Below are positions 1 through 8,880 of a stretch of DNA of 64,000 nucleotides, in pieces. Where the stretch lies: NCBI GenBank assembly GCA_963735445.1, contig CAVTLC010000016.1:1-64000 (forward strand). The letters are read 5' to 3'. The first letter of the stretch is position 1. The number at the start of each line of letters is the position of its first letter. Origin of the DNA: AP-15 sp963735445 (GTDB lineage Bacteria > Pseudomonadota > Alphaproteobacteria > ATCC43930 > CGMCC-115725). The notes under the pieces are model-generated. The model had not been told where the DNA came from. It searched no databases and was given only the letters and a program-made list of their open reading frames with translations. A program made the position numbers and the translations under genes.

Positions 1-140
1 CGGAAGCTCTGCGAGCCTGTCTGGCCACCCGCGAAATGTCCGGCTAGCCGGGGTTTACGACGCCAAACCGGACGGTATGATGGACGCGAAATCGATGACC
101 GCCGCCCGCTCCTAATCGGAATGCGCCGGCGCAGGAGACC

Positions 141-1150
141 TCAGTGGTAACCGATGTCCCGGCGCGCTTTCCCGCGAAACACCCAGTACGACCAGCCCGA
201 ATACATCAGAATGACAGGGAGCAGAAATAAGGCGCCGACTAGCAGGAAGGCCTGTGTGCTCGGCGACGCCGCGGCCTCCCCGAGTGTGAAATGGTAGGGG
301 ACGATCATAGGCCACAGGCTGATCGCGACGCCCAGATAGGCCAGCAGGAACAGCAGGATCGCGGCGATAAAGGGTGCTGCGTCAACCGCCCCGGAGAGCG
401 CCCGCCAGGCCCAGACAACAACCGCCAGAGTGGCGATCGGCACCGGCCGAAGAAACAGGATATTGGGCAGCGAGAACCAGCGCTCAGCGATCCGGTGCTC
501 GATCAGCGGCGTCCACAAGCTGACGGCGATGCCGATGACGACCCCGATCAGACATATCCGGCCCTGGCGTCGCGCCCAATCCTGCAGCGCGCCCGCGGTT
601 TTGATGATCAGCCATCCGGCGCCCAGCAGCCCGTAACCAAAGAGAAGCGCCACACCAGTCAGGGTCGAGAACGGCGTCAGGAAATCGACGGAGGTGCCGC
701 TGAAAACCCGCCCCTCGACCCGGAAGCCCGGACAAAGGCGCCGAGCACCATGCCCTGCGCAAATGCGGCGACAAACGAGCCCACTTGAAAAGCGCGGTCC
801 CAAAAGGCGCGGCGGCCGGGATCCTGAAAGCGAAACTCAAAGGCGACGCCGCGGAAGACGAGCGCGATCAACATCACCAGGATCGGAAAGTATACGGCCG
901 GTATGATAATGGCAAAAGCCAGCGGAAACGCCGAGAGGAGGGCGACACCGCAAAACACCAGCCAGGTCTCGTTGCCGTCCCAGATCGGCGCGATCGTGTT
1001 CATGATCACCTCCCGATCGGCCGCGTCATGGGCAAAACCATGCAGCATGCCGACGCCGAGATCGAAGCCATCGAGCAGGACGTAGAGGATCACGCCCAAG
1101 GCAATGAGCGCCGTCCACACACCGACGAAACTAAGGGCGGGCTCGGTCAT
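141..1150 (-). CDS. cioB: Cytochrome bd/CIO-type quinol oxidase subunit II, frameshifted as sequenced
   Basis: Subunit II of a bd-family terminal oxidase, the membrane partner of the haem-bearing subunit I; together they oxidise quinol and reduce oxygen. The N-terminal part (about 140 residues, containing the segment DGFDLGVGMLHGF) is in one frame. The rest (VEGRVFSG, then hydrophobic helices to the stop at 141) is in another. The break lies near 725-735, where restoring one G would give the family-like run GAFVRGFRVEGR. The full span of about 336 codons matches normal CydB/CioB length. The ATG overlaps the stop of the upstream subunit I gene in an ATGA, so the two are translationally coupled. 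A one-base deletion or sequencing error is more likely than real decay, because both halves stay well conserved. Confidence 0.85.
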
Positions 1151-2544
1151 CGGACCTCCTCGGATTGCGGCGGCGAGGGTAGTCTGCGCACTGGCATCTG
1201 CGGACGTCCCGCCTCGACAGGCGCTGGCGCCGCTTCTCCGGGGCCTTTGCGCACCAGGCCGAGCATGAAGATGACGCCGGTCGGATAGACAAAGAGATAG
1301 GCGATGGCGTAGCAGAGCAGCGACACGAGAACGTCGCGCCCGCTGAGCGACGGTGTGACCGACTTCGCGGTTCGCAGCAGGCCATAAACGGTCCAAGGCT
1401 GTCGGCCCACTTCCGTGGTCGTCCAGCCGGCCAGGACCGCGAGAAAGCCGATCGGGATCGCCAGCTGGCAGGCGCGAAGGTACCACCCGCGGTCGAACAG
1501 ACCGCCGCGAAGGCGCAACCACCAGCCCACCACCACCTGGATCAGCATCAAGATCGCCAGCCCGATCATGATGCGGAAGGTGAAAAAGATGATCGTGACC
1601 GGCGGCCGCTGGTCGGCGGGAAAATCCTTGAGGCCCCGCACGGTGCCATAGAGTGAATGCGTCAGGATCAGACTGCCGAGATAGGGCACCTCGATCGCAT
1701 AATTGTTTCGCTCGCCACTTGGATCGGGTAACGCGAACAGAGTCAGCGGCAGTTCTGAACCGGTGTTCCAGAGTGCCTCGATCCCGGCGAGCTTGGCCGG
1801 CTGATACCGGCGGGTATTGAGGCCATGCTGATCGCCGATAAACATCTGCAACGGCACGAGCACGATCAGCAGCGAGAGGGCTGTCGTCATCATGACCTGT
1901 CCCTCATCGTGAAACAGGCCGCGCCTGATCGTATATGCTCCGACGCCTAGCACAACGAACCCGGTGGTCACATAGAAGGCAACAACAGTGTGGGCGAACC
2001 TGTAGGGGAAGGACGGGCTGAAGATGATCTGCAGCCAATCCATCGGCAAGAAGCGGCCGTCGACGATGGTGTAGCCGACCGGCGTCTGCATCCAACTGTT
2101 TGCCGCGAGGATCCAGAAAGAGGAAAAAAGCGCACCGAGCGCGACCATCATGGCAGCGATAAAATGCGCCCAGGGCGGCACTAAGGCGCGGCCGAACAGC
2201 AGCACGCCAAGGAACGCCGCCTCGAGAAAGAAAGCCGTCAATCCCTCATAGGCCAGGGATGGGCCGATGATGTTTCCTGCGGCATCGGATAGGCCACTCC
2301 AATTGGTGCCGAACTGGAAGGGCATAACGATCCCGGTCACCACCCCCATGCCGAAAGCGACCGCGAAGATCCGAATCCAGAAATTCGAGACCTGGAGGTA
2401 GACGCCGCGTCCAGTGGCCAGATGCAGCCCTTCGAGCAGCGCGATGTAGGATGCGGCGCCGACGGTGAAGGCCGGCAGCAGGATGTGCCAGCCGATAACC
2501 CAGGCGAACTGAATTCGTGAAAGCAGGAGCGGATCGAGCGTCAC
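1147..2544 (-). CDS. cioA: Cytochrome bd/CIO-type quinol oxidase subunit I
   Basis: Catalytic haem-containing subunit of a bd-type quinol oxidase in the inner membrane. The protein of about 465 residues has the expected multi-helix profile, an early helix with GWHILLPAFTVGAASY, and the Q-loop motif GDQHGLN. The Q-loop is short, the form seen in cyanide-insensitive oxidases (CioA) rather than the long-loop E. coli CydA. I chose the GTG at 2544 because a GGGAGGG Shine-Dalgarno sits about 9 bases upstream and the first residues (VTLDPLLLSRIQFAW) fit the family. An open frame continues further upstream without family similarity. It overlaps cioB by ATGA, so the two form an operon. It is transcribed divergently from the transketolase gene across a gap of 353 bases. 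Confidence 0.93.
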   Translation of the reverse strand: MTLDPLLLSRIQFAWVIGWHILLPAFTVGAASYIALLEGLHLATGRGVYLQVSNFWIRIFAVAFGMGVVTGIVMPFQFGTNWSGLSDAAGNIIGPSLAYEGLTAFFLEAAFLGVLLFGRALVPPWAHFIAAMMVALGALFSSFWILAANSWMQTPVGYTIVDGRFLPMDWLQIIFSPSFPYRFAHTVVAFYVTTGFVVLGVGAYTIRRGLFHDEGQVMMTTALSLLIVLVPLQMFIGDQHGLNTRRYQPAKLAGIEALWNTGSELPLTLFALPDPSGERNNYAIEVPYLGSLILTHSLYGTVRGLKDFPADQRPPVTIIFFTFRIMIGLAILMLIQVVVGWWLRLRGGLFDRGWYLRACQLAIPIGFLAVLAGWTTTEVGRQPWTVYGLLRTAKSVTPSLSGRDVLVSLLCYAIAYLFVYPTGVIFMLGLVRKGPGEAAPAPVEAGRPQMPVRRLPSPPQSEEVR

Positions 2545-2897
2545 TAGAGCTTGCCCTCCCTGTGGCAGCCAACATTCCCCAGATTCACTCGCAGGCGATC
2601 GCCATCGTCTGGGTTTTGGGCGTACATGGCAACACGCTTCGCGCCCGACGGGGTTGACGCTATCCACGCGAGGCGGCGATTTTTTCCCAAGCTGCTGATC
2701 ACCATCAATCCGCATTACGAGCGTGGTGCCTCGGTCGAAGCGCTCCCGCTGGACTCGCACCAAATCCAAATTTGGTGCTAAGAATTACAAACCCTTTCTT
2801 GCCCTCTTCCTATACACAAAGGGAGAGGGGAGGGCAGAGTTGTCCTCTCGTTGCAAATATTCATTCGCTTTAAGGTTGGGGGCAGTCCGGAGGAGCC
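2545..2897. other. Divergent intergenic region between cioA and tkt
   Basis: No gene is recognised here. The region must hold the promoters of both divergent genes. It contains a perfect inverted repeat (2758-2777) and a C/G-rich imperfect inverted repeat (7-bp arms at 2800-2806 and 2830-2836) just upstream of the tkt leader. I see no confident -35/-10 pair. Confidence 0.5.
2758..2777. promoter_or_regulatory. Perfect 8-bp inverted repeat, candidate operator
   Basis: CACCAAAT, four spacer bases, ATTTGGTG. It is a 20-base dyad in the cioA-tkt divergent gap, about 120 bases before the tkt start. The symmetry suits a dimeric regulator, but no known regulator site is recognised. Confidence 0.35.
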
Positions 2898-4979
2898 ATG
2901 AGTTCGACGTTTCAGCCAATCGACGAACTTTGCATCAACACCATCCGGACGCTGTCGATCGACGCGGTCCAGAAAGCGAACTCGGGACATCCGGGGATGC
3001 CGTTGGGTGCGGCGCCGATGGCGTACGTCTTGTGGACGCGCCATCTGCGGCACAATCCCACCAACCCCAAATGGCCCGATCGCGATCGTTTTGTGCTGTC
3101 CGCCGGGCATGCCAGCATGCTGCTCTATAGCTTGCTGTTCCTCACCGGTTACGACCTTACGATGGCTGATATACAGCAATTTCGCCGATGGGGCAGCCGT
3201 ACCCCGGGGCATCCCGAGTATGGCGTGGTGCCAGGTGCGGAAGTTACGACCGGTCCGTTGGGCCAGGGGGTTGGAAACGCGGTGGGATTCGCAATCGCGG
3301 AGCGTTGGCTGGCCGCCACCTTCAATCGGTCGGGCCATGAAGTGGTGAATCACTACACGTATGTGATGGCTAGTGACGGCGACATGATGGAAGGTGTCGC
3401 GGCGGAGGCCGCCTCGATAGCGGGTCAGTTTCGGCTCGGACGATTAATCGTGCTCTACGACTCCAACCAGACAACGCTCTCGGCCAGCACCGATGTAACT
3501 TTCAGCGAAGATGTCGGCGCGCGATTCCAGGCCTATGGATGGCACGTGGAGCACATCGACGGGATGGATACAGCCGCGGTCGATGCTGCCCTAACCAAGG
3601 CAAAGGCGATCGATGACCGGCCGTCGCTGATCGTGGCGCGCACGCATATCGGCTATGGCAGTCCGCATAAGCATGACACTTTTGAGGCGCACGGCGAGCC
3701 CTTGGGCGTCGAGGAGGTGCGGTTAACCAAACGCGCGCTGGGATGGCCTGAAGATCAGGTTTTCTACATCCCCGACGAAGCCCTGGCCCAGTTTCGCAAG
3801 GCGGTCGAACAAGGGCGCGAGTTGGAGACTCAATGGAATCGAAGGGTGGACGCGTTGGGTGCCGTCGATCCAGAGGCCGCCGGGACCTTTCGGCAGGTAC
3901 TCGCCGGCGAACTGCCGAAAGGATGGGAAGCAGGACTTCCCCGCTTCACGCCGGCGGACGGCGCGATGGCGACCCGCGACGCCGGACAGAAGGCTATCAC
4001 CGCGCTCGCCGATGTCGTACCTAACCTGATTGGCGGCTCGGGCGACCTCGATCCGTCCACGCGCACCGCGCTCAAGGGACACGGCGACTTCGAGAGTCCC
4101 CTGTTTAAGCCTTCCGAGGTCGCGACGCCGACCCAGGGGCTGGTAGGCGGTCCGATCGGATATGCCGGGCGGAATATTCATTTCGGTATTCGCGAGCACG
4201 CGATGGCCGCGATTGCCACGGGCATGGCCCTGCATGGCGGCATCCTGCCCTTTGCCGCCACCTTCTTTACGTTTTCCGACTACATGCGGCCGAGCATCAG
4301 ACTAGCGGCCTTGAGCAAGGCCCACGTCATCTATGTATGGACCCACGACAGCATCGGATTAGGCGAGGACGGACCTACCCATCAGCCGGTGGAACAATTG
4401 GCAAGCCTTCGCGCGCTTCCTGATCTGACGCTGCTGCGCCCGGCGGACGCCAACGAGACCGTGGAGGCGTGGAAGATCGCGGTTACGCACACCTCGGGGC
4501 CGGTAGGACTTGTGCTTACGCGCCAGAGATTACCTATTCTGGACCGCTCAACGCTGGCGCCGGCTTCGGGAGTGGCGAAAGGAGCGTATGTCCTCAGCGA
4601 CTGCGCTACGGGTTCGCCGACCGTTATCCTGATCGCTACCGGTTCCGAAGTGTCGCTTGCGCTAGAAGCGCACAACCAACTGACGCGCGAAGGAATTGCA
4701 AGCCGGGTCGTCTCGATGCCGTCGTGGGATTTGTTTCAGTCGCAACCGCAATCCTACAGGGACACGGTTCTTCCTCCCGGCGTCAAGGCGCGAGTCAGCA
4801 TCGAGGCAGGCTCCACGCTCGGATGGGAGCGCTACGTGGGCCTCGACGGCGCAATCATCGGGCTGAATCGCTTCGGTGGGTCGGCGCCCGGTGAGATCGT
4901 GATGCGTGAGCTGGGCTTCACCCCGGAGCACGTTGTCAAAGCTGCTAAATCCCTGATCCGGGGCCACAAACCCGGATAG
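2898..4979 (+). CDS. tkt: Transketolase
   Basis: Thiamine-diphosphate enzyme of the cytosolic pentose phosphate (or Calvin) pathway; it moves two-carbon units between sugar phosphates. The 693 residues match the usual bacterial length of 660-700. Family landmarks appear in order: GHASMLLYSLLFLTGY near the start, GPLGQGVGNAVG, the metal/ThDP motif with GDMMEG, the ThDP-activating glutamate in FGIREHAM, and GLGEDGPTHQPVEQLASLR. The ATG at 2898 has a GGAGGA Shine-Dalgarno six bases upstream. It stands alone, with no other pentose-phosphate or Calvin-cycle gene nearby, so the context does not decide between a housekeeping and an accessory isozyme. Confidence 0.97.
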   Translation: MSSTFQPIDELCINTIRTLSIDAVQKANSGHPGMPLGAAPMAYVLWTRHLRHNPTNPKWPDRDRFVLSAGHASMLLYSLLFLTGYDLTMADIQQFRRWGSRTPGHPEYGVVPGAEVTTGPLGQGVGNAVGFAIAERWLAATFNRSGHEVVNHYTYVMASDGDMMEGVAAEAASIAGQFRLGRLIVLYDSNQTTLSASTDVTFSEDVGARFQAYGWHVEHIDGMDTAAVDAALTKAKAIDDRPSLIVARTHIGYGSPHKHDTFEAHGEPLGVEEVRLTKRALGWPEDQVFYIPDEALAQFRKAVEQGRELETQWNRRVDALGAVDPEAAGTFRQVLAGELPKGWEAGLPRFTPADGAMATRDAGQKAITALADVVPNLIGGSGDLDPSTRTALKGHGDFESPLFKPSEVATPTQGLVGGPIGYAGRNIHFGIREHAMAAIATGMALHGGILPFAATFFTFSDYMRPSIRLAALSKAHVIYVWTHDSIGLGEDGPTHQPVEQLASLRALPDLTLLRPADANETVEAWKIAVTHTSGPVGLVLTRQRLPILDRSTLAPASGVAKGAYVLSDCATGSPTVILIATGSEVSLALEAHNQLTREGIASRVVSMPSWDLFQSQPQSYRDTVLPPGVKARVSIEAGSTLGWERYVGLDGAIIGLNRFGGSAPGEIVMRELGFTPEHVVKAAKSLIRGHKPG

Positions 4980-5343
4980 GATATGGGTTGATCGCGGCAC
5001 TAATCGCGGTCGTTTGTGTCGAGGCCCTAACGACAGTGGGCACCAAGCTCAGCGCGATCTTGGTATCGATCGCCGGCACCTGTAATCACACTGCCGACAC
5101 AGAAAAAGCAATCACTTACAGGCCGGCCGCAGGGGCACATCGTCTCTGCGGCCGATTTCGTCGCGGGCTCAGGCTGCGGCGGCGATAGCTGCTCCGAACT
5201 CGGCCGGAATAGCTCGCGGTAGCGCCGGCCTATGGCTTCTGTGTCATCGGCGATCCGCATTTGCCCTCCGTGGCGCATTCGGCCATGAGCTGTTCGAGCG
5301 TGCGCCTCGGCTCGCGGGACTGCTGAGCCTCCGATCGGCGTTT
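4980..5343. other. Intergenic stretch with no recognised gene
   Basis: These 364 bases lie between tkt and the glycosylase. Short open frames exist on the minus strand, including a cysteine-containing one across 5027-5410, but none shows a family resemblance or a convincing ribosome-binding site. Confidence 0.4.
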
Positions 5344-6258
5344 CTACATGGCCCTTGACGGCTGGAGCAGGCGTCCCATTAGTGTTGCTTGATATCGGTG
5401 CTCGCCGCAAGTTCTCGTTGCCATCGGTCCGCTAGCCGGGGTCATTCGGCTCAAGTCCACCCCAGAGCAGAAATTTTGCCGTAGCCCGCACGTAGGGGTC
5501 GCCGAGGCGATCGCGAACTCGACCATTGAAGCACCTTGATTTGTCGCGATTTCTGCCGGCTCTCGCGGCCGGCATTTCACGAGGTTCGTGCCATTGCCGC
5601 CATTGACAGGCGGAGGCCGCGTCGTCTCAAGAACCTGCGCATGTATACGCAGGAGGCGGCTCGCATCCCGCGAAATGCCGATCCTGATGCTCTGACCGAT
5701 TTCGCCGGGCTCGATTTTGCTGGGCCCGATTTCGCCGGGTTCGTGGTCATCGCTTCCGAGCCATAGAGGGCCTTCTCGGCAAAGGTCGAGCCCATCAAAC
5801 CGGCCATCAACCTGCAATGCCGCGGTGAGCCTTCCTGGTCCTCGCGCCAAGTCGCGCAGCCGCTCAATTTGACGATTTCGCTGCATGATCGGGATGCCGT
5901 CGCGCGGCTCAAGCGCCCTGATCAGGACGCCAGCCCCAATTCCCGCTATCTCGCTCGAGACATTCAGCATGTATGAGCTGCCGTAGGCGAGATAAATATA
6001 GGCGTGCCCGGGCTCGAGAAACAGCGACCGATTACGCGGCGTCATCCCGCGGTAGGCGTGCCCTGCGGCGTCGCCGACGACATACGCCTCGGTCTCGACG
6101 ATACGGCCGCTGACCACGCCTTCGGCCATTTCCCGCACCAGGATCTTGCCGATCAGATAACGAGCGAGCGAGACCGTATCGACCGGCAGCTCCGCACGAG
6201 AGAGCGGTGAATGGCGATCCTTACGGCGGCCCGGTTTCAGGGCATCCGCTCGACCCAT
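5344..6258 (-). CDS. DNA-3-methyladenine glycosylase (AAG/Mpg family), aberrant C-terminus
   Basis: Base-excision repair enzyme that removes alkylated purines. Family features are clear over the first 200 residues: LARYLIGK, the catalytic-region motif VETEAYV, GHAYRGMTPRN, YIYLAYGSSYMLNV, and ARGPGRLTAAL. The frame is 304 codons, against a usual 180-230 for the family. After about residue 205 (IRIGISRDASRLLR) the sequence stops looking like the family. A +1 shift near 5640 would give a short tail starting VYMRRF and ending at 5577, a normal length, so a frameshift is likely. A 15-bp unit is repeated three times within the gene (5697-5741). The start overlaps the neighbouring SnoaL-like gene by about 22 bases. 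Confidence 0.8.
   Translation of the reverse strand: MGRADALKPGRRKDRHSPLSRAELPVDTVSLARYLIGKILVREMAEGVVSGRIVETEAYVVGDAAGHAYRGMTPRNRSLFLEPGHAYIYLAYGSSYMLNVSSEIAGIGAGVLIRALEPRDGIPIMQRNRQIERLRDLARGPGRLTAALQVDGRFDGLDLCREGPLWLGSDDHEPGEIGPSKIEPGEIGQSIRIGISRDASRLLRIHAQVLETTRPPPVNGGNGTNLVKCRPREPAEIATNQGASMVEFAIASATPTCGLRQNFCSGVDLSRMTPASGPMATRTCGEHRYQATLMGRLLQPSRAM
5697..5741 (-). repeat. Three tandem copies of a 15-bp unit inside the glycosylase gene
   Basis: Consecutive 15-base units beginning cgatttcgccggg, cgattttgctggg and cgatttcgccggg encode the peptide run EPGEI-GPSKI-EPGEI. The array lies in a loop before the last conserved strand (IRIGIS), where homologues are usually shorter. It probably arose by replication slippage. 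Confidence 0.6.
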
Positions 6259-6617
6259 TGCGCGCGCGAAGGCCCCGGCTCAAACGGATCGCCGAAATAT
6301 TGGGTCTCGCGGGTCACCTTCCCGTCTCTGAACTCCATGATGCTCACGGTGTAAGACGGCCGCCCGTCATAGGTTAGGACATATTCAGTGACCCAGAGGT
6401 CGCCCGCGCCGATTATCCGCCGCACCGCGAAGCGTTTGCGGTTCGGCTGCGCGGCGCGAGACGCCTGAATGTTGCGCCGTCCGCGGATGCGCTCGCCCGA
6501 TTGCGGGTACTCGAGCACCGCATCCTCTCGGTAGATCTGGTGCTCCGCCTCAAAGTCGTCGGCGTCGGAGGCGGCCCAGTGACGATCCAGGGCCGCTCTG
6601 ATGTCGTGGTCTTCCAT
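6237..6617 (-). CDS. SnoaL-like / NTF2-fold protein
   Basis: Small cytosolic protein of about 126 residues with the cone-shaped NTF2-like fold used by polyketide cyclases, limonene-epoxide hydrolase relatives and many ligand-binding proteins. Visible signs are an N-terminal helix DHDIRAALDRHWAA, the strand region EDAVLEYPQSGERIRGR, the EYVLTYDGR strand and the terminal SIMEFRDGKVTRETQYFGD. I chose the ATG at 6617 because GGGAGGG lies about 9 bases before it. The substrate cannot be predicted. Its 3' end overlaps the start of the DNA glycosylase gene, so the two may be co-transcribed. Confidence 0.75.
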   Translation of the reverse strand: MEDHDIRAALDRHWAASDADDFEAEHQIYREDAVLEYPQSGERIRGRRNIQASRAAQPNRKRFAVRRIIGAGDLWVTEYVLTYDGRPSYTVSIMEFRDGKVTRETQYFGDPFEPGPSRAQWVERMP

Positions 6618-6792
6618 CTCGATCTTCCCTCCCTCACACTTGCGCCGCATTTATGCGCGTATGGCCTTGTCACCGGTCCGATGGTCAAAAGCCAGGCCAG
6701 ACCACAAACCGGGCAAGAGCGTCCCGCATAAGCCCTGGAATAATCAAATCTCGATCGACAACGACCGCTGAACAGGTTGATTTTGCTAAACA

Positions 6793-8853
6793 TCAACCCG
6801 GCGCTCCTGCGCCAAAGTAAGCGGCATGTTGGGTGAGCGCTTCAGACATTGCGAGTATGCTACTACGCGCCCGGAGAGCGGCGGCACTCGGGCGGGCGGC
6901 GAGCGCCTCGTCGAGCCGGGCAAGGTGGACGGTCGCCGTCGCGCTGTCCCCACGCGCGATGGCCTCGAGTGCCGCCTCGAGGTGGGAGCCAAGATCGATC
7001 CGGCGACAGTTGTGACGAAGGCGGATGATCTCGGTACCTACTGAGAGCGCCGCCACAAGCTCTGAGCGCTGCAGCGGCTCGGCCGCGTTCGGCAGTACGG
7101 AGAGGCGGCTAAAGACGCGTCCCTCCCAAGCATCCGGCGACCGGGGGATCGAGCCCGTGGCCAGACGCCGCAGATCCCGACGCGTAAGAGCCAGAAGCCG
7201 GCGGGTCCGGAATGCCGGCGAAAGCGGCGGCAGCAAGCGAAATGACAGCGCAGCGGCGCCCACTCCTGCGACGGCCGCCAATGCCGCGTTATAGAATTGC
7301 TGTGTATCGAAGCTCATCGGGTTTGTCGGAGCGAGAAGAAAGCAAAAAAACGCCGCGATGGCCGTGAACATCGGCGTCTGCCACTGCTGAGCCACCCCCG
7401 CGCCGGCGGGCACCAGGACAAGGCCAATCGCGAGGCTAAAGGCGGCGAAGGTCTCCGTGTTCGGCAATACCGCGAACCCGATGATCGCCGCGAAAATGGC
7501 GGTAAGGCCTGTGCCCACCATAAAACTCATGGCTGCGGCGTAGGCCTGATCGGCCCGCGGCGCGAACAGAATGACACCGATCGCGGCAAAGGTGATGGCC
7601 CGAGCGCCGTTTGGCCATGCGGTCACGACCCAGAAGAGCTCGACGGCACCAATGGCGACAAAAGCGCGGCCGGCATTGACCAGAGCAGGAAGCCAGTCCG
7701 GCACGCAGGGCAAAACCCTGCGACGCCGCGCCACCGGTCGAGCAGAATCGACAACGAGCAGTGCCAACCCATTGAGCGCGTGGGAAATGCCTAACAACAC
7801 TTTGGCCGTCTCATCGGCAAGCATCCGCAGCGACGGTGTGCCTGCTGGTAAGGCGATCAGCGCCTGCACGCCTGCGTCGCATACGCGATCCAGACCGATG
7901 GGGTTGGCGATCCACCGCGCCGGATCCTCTCGCTCGGGCCCAGACAGGAGCTCCTTTGGGACCGCTTGCAGCACAGTGGCCGCTCCTTGCCGAGCTTGGT
8001 CATGTGGCAGCTTGGCGAAGTGAACCGCCATGATGCGCCAGCCGGCTATAGCCGCGAATAGGCCGTTCACCGCCGTCTGTAACACTGGCGAATTGTTTCG
8101 GACCTGGGGGGACTCGCCGATCGCCTCGTCGATCACGGGGTCGAGCGCGATGACACGCCGGAGGAACTCCTGCCGTATTGGCTGCGTCTCCGGAAGTTCC
8201 GGGCCAGCCAGCGCCAAGGTACCAAAAAACTGCCGCATGACCTCGGTCGATATTTCCGCGATCAAGGTGGCGAGCCGTCGACTTGCGTTACCGAAATCGG
8301 TTCCCGCCAGCACGACGCCGGCGGAGACGATGCCAACGCAGATCTCGGTGCAACGGATCACGGCGAGCACAAAGGCGTCGCCGTTTGCGCCCCCGACAGC
8401 CCCGAGCTCGCTGCTCGCGATGATTGCCGCCGTGATCCCGGCAAGCTGCGCCACAACGGCTAAGGAGTTGCGGAGTATCGTGGCAACGAAAGCGCAACCC
8501 GCACCCCACAATGCCAGACCCACGAGAAAGGTGACGCGGTTCTGCGGGAAACACGCGGTCAGTACCACGATCGCCACGGCGCCTACTACAGTGCCGATCA
8601 TGCGGAACCAACCTCTGCGCAGCGAAGCGCCGAGGTGCGGCTGACAAACGAGAGCCGCGGTCACTCCGGCCCAGTAAGGGTCGCTGAGCTCGAGCCAAAA
8701 CGCGAGATACAGCGCGAGGCAGACGGAAACCCACAGTCGCAAGCCAAAGAGCAGCGGCGGCCCCGCGACGCTTGACGCAGTCGCCAGACGGGTAGCGAAG
8801 GTCGCACTAGATGCAACCGGCGAACCCTGCCCCGAAGGCTCAGCCTCTGCCAT
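6793..8853 (-). CDS. FUSC-family transporter (aromatic acid exporter / AaeB-like)
   Basis: Inner-membrane protein of 686 residues. Two hydrophobic blocks of about six helices each (roughly residues 35-190 and 390-540) are each followed by a soluble domain, the duplicated layout of the FUSC/AaeB family. The first membrane block carries the family-like segment DPYWAGVTAALVCQP. E. coli AaeB exports hydroxybenzoic acids together with the membrane-fusion protein AaeA. No AaeA-like gene is adjacent here, so the partner and substrate are unknown. The gene sits 27 bases downstream of the MOSC/reductase gene on the same strand. Confidence 0.85.
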   Translation of the reverse strand: MAEAEPSGQGSPVASSATFATRLATASSVAGPPLLFGLRLWVSVCLALYLAFWLELSDPYWAGVTAALVCQPHLGASLRRGWFRMIGTVVGAVAIVVLTACFPQNRVTFLVGLALWGAGCAFVATILRNSLAVVAQLAGITAAIIASSELGAVGGANGDAFVLAVIRCTEICVGIVSAGVVLAGTDFGNASRRLATLIAEISTEVMRQFFGTLALAGPELPETQPIRQEFLRRVIALDPVIDEAIGESPQVRNNSPVLQTAVNGLFAAIAGWRIMAVHFAKLPHDQARQGAATVLQAVPKELLSGPEREDPARWIANPIGLDRVCDAGVQALIALPAGTPSLRMLADETAKVLLGISHALNGLALLVVDSARPVARRRRVLPCVPDWLPALVNAGRAFVAIGAVELFWVVTAWPNGARAITFAAIGVILFAPRADQAYAAAMSFMVGTGLTAIFAAIIGFAVLPNTETFAAFSLAIGLVLVPAGAGVAQQWQTPMFTAIAAFFCFLLAPTNPMSFDTQQFYNAALAAVAGVGAAALSFRLLPPLSPAFRTRRLLALTRRDLRRLATGSIPRSPDAWEGRVFSRLSVLPNAAEPLQRSELVAALSVGTEIIRLRHNCRRIDLGSHLEAALEAIARGDSATATVHLARLDEALAARPSAAALRARSSILAMSEALTQHAAYFGAGAPG

Positions 8854-8880
8854 GCAGCGAATTTTGGCCGAAGCTCTTAC

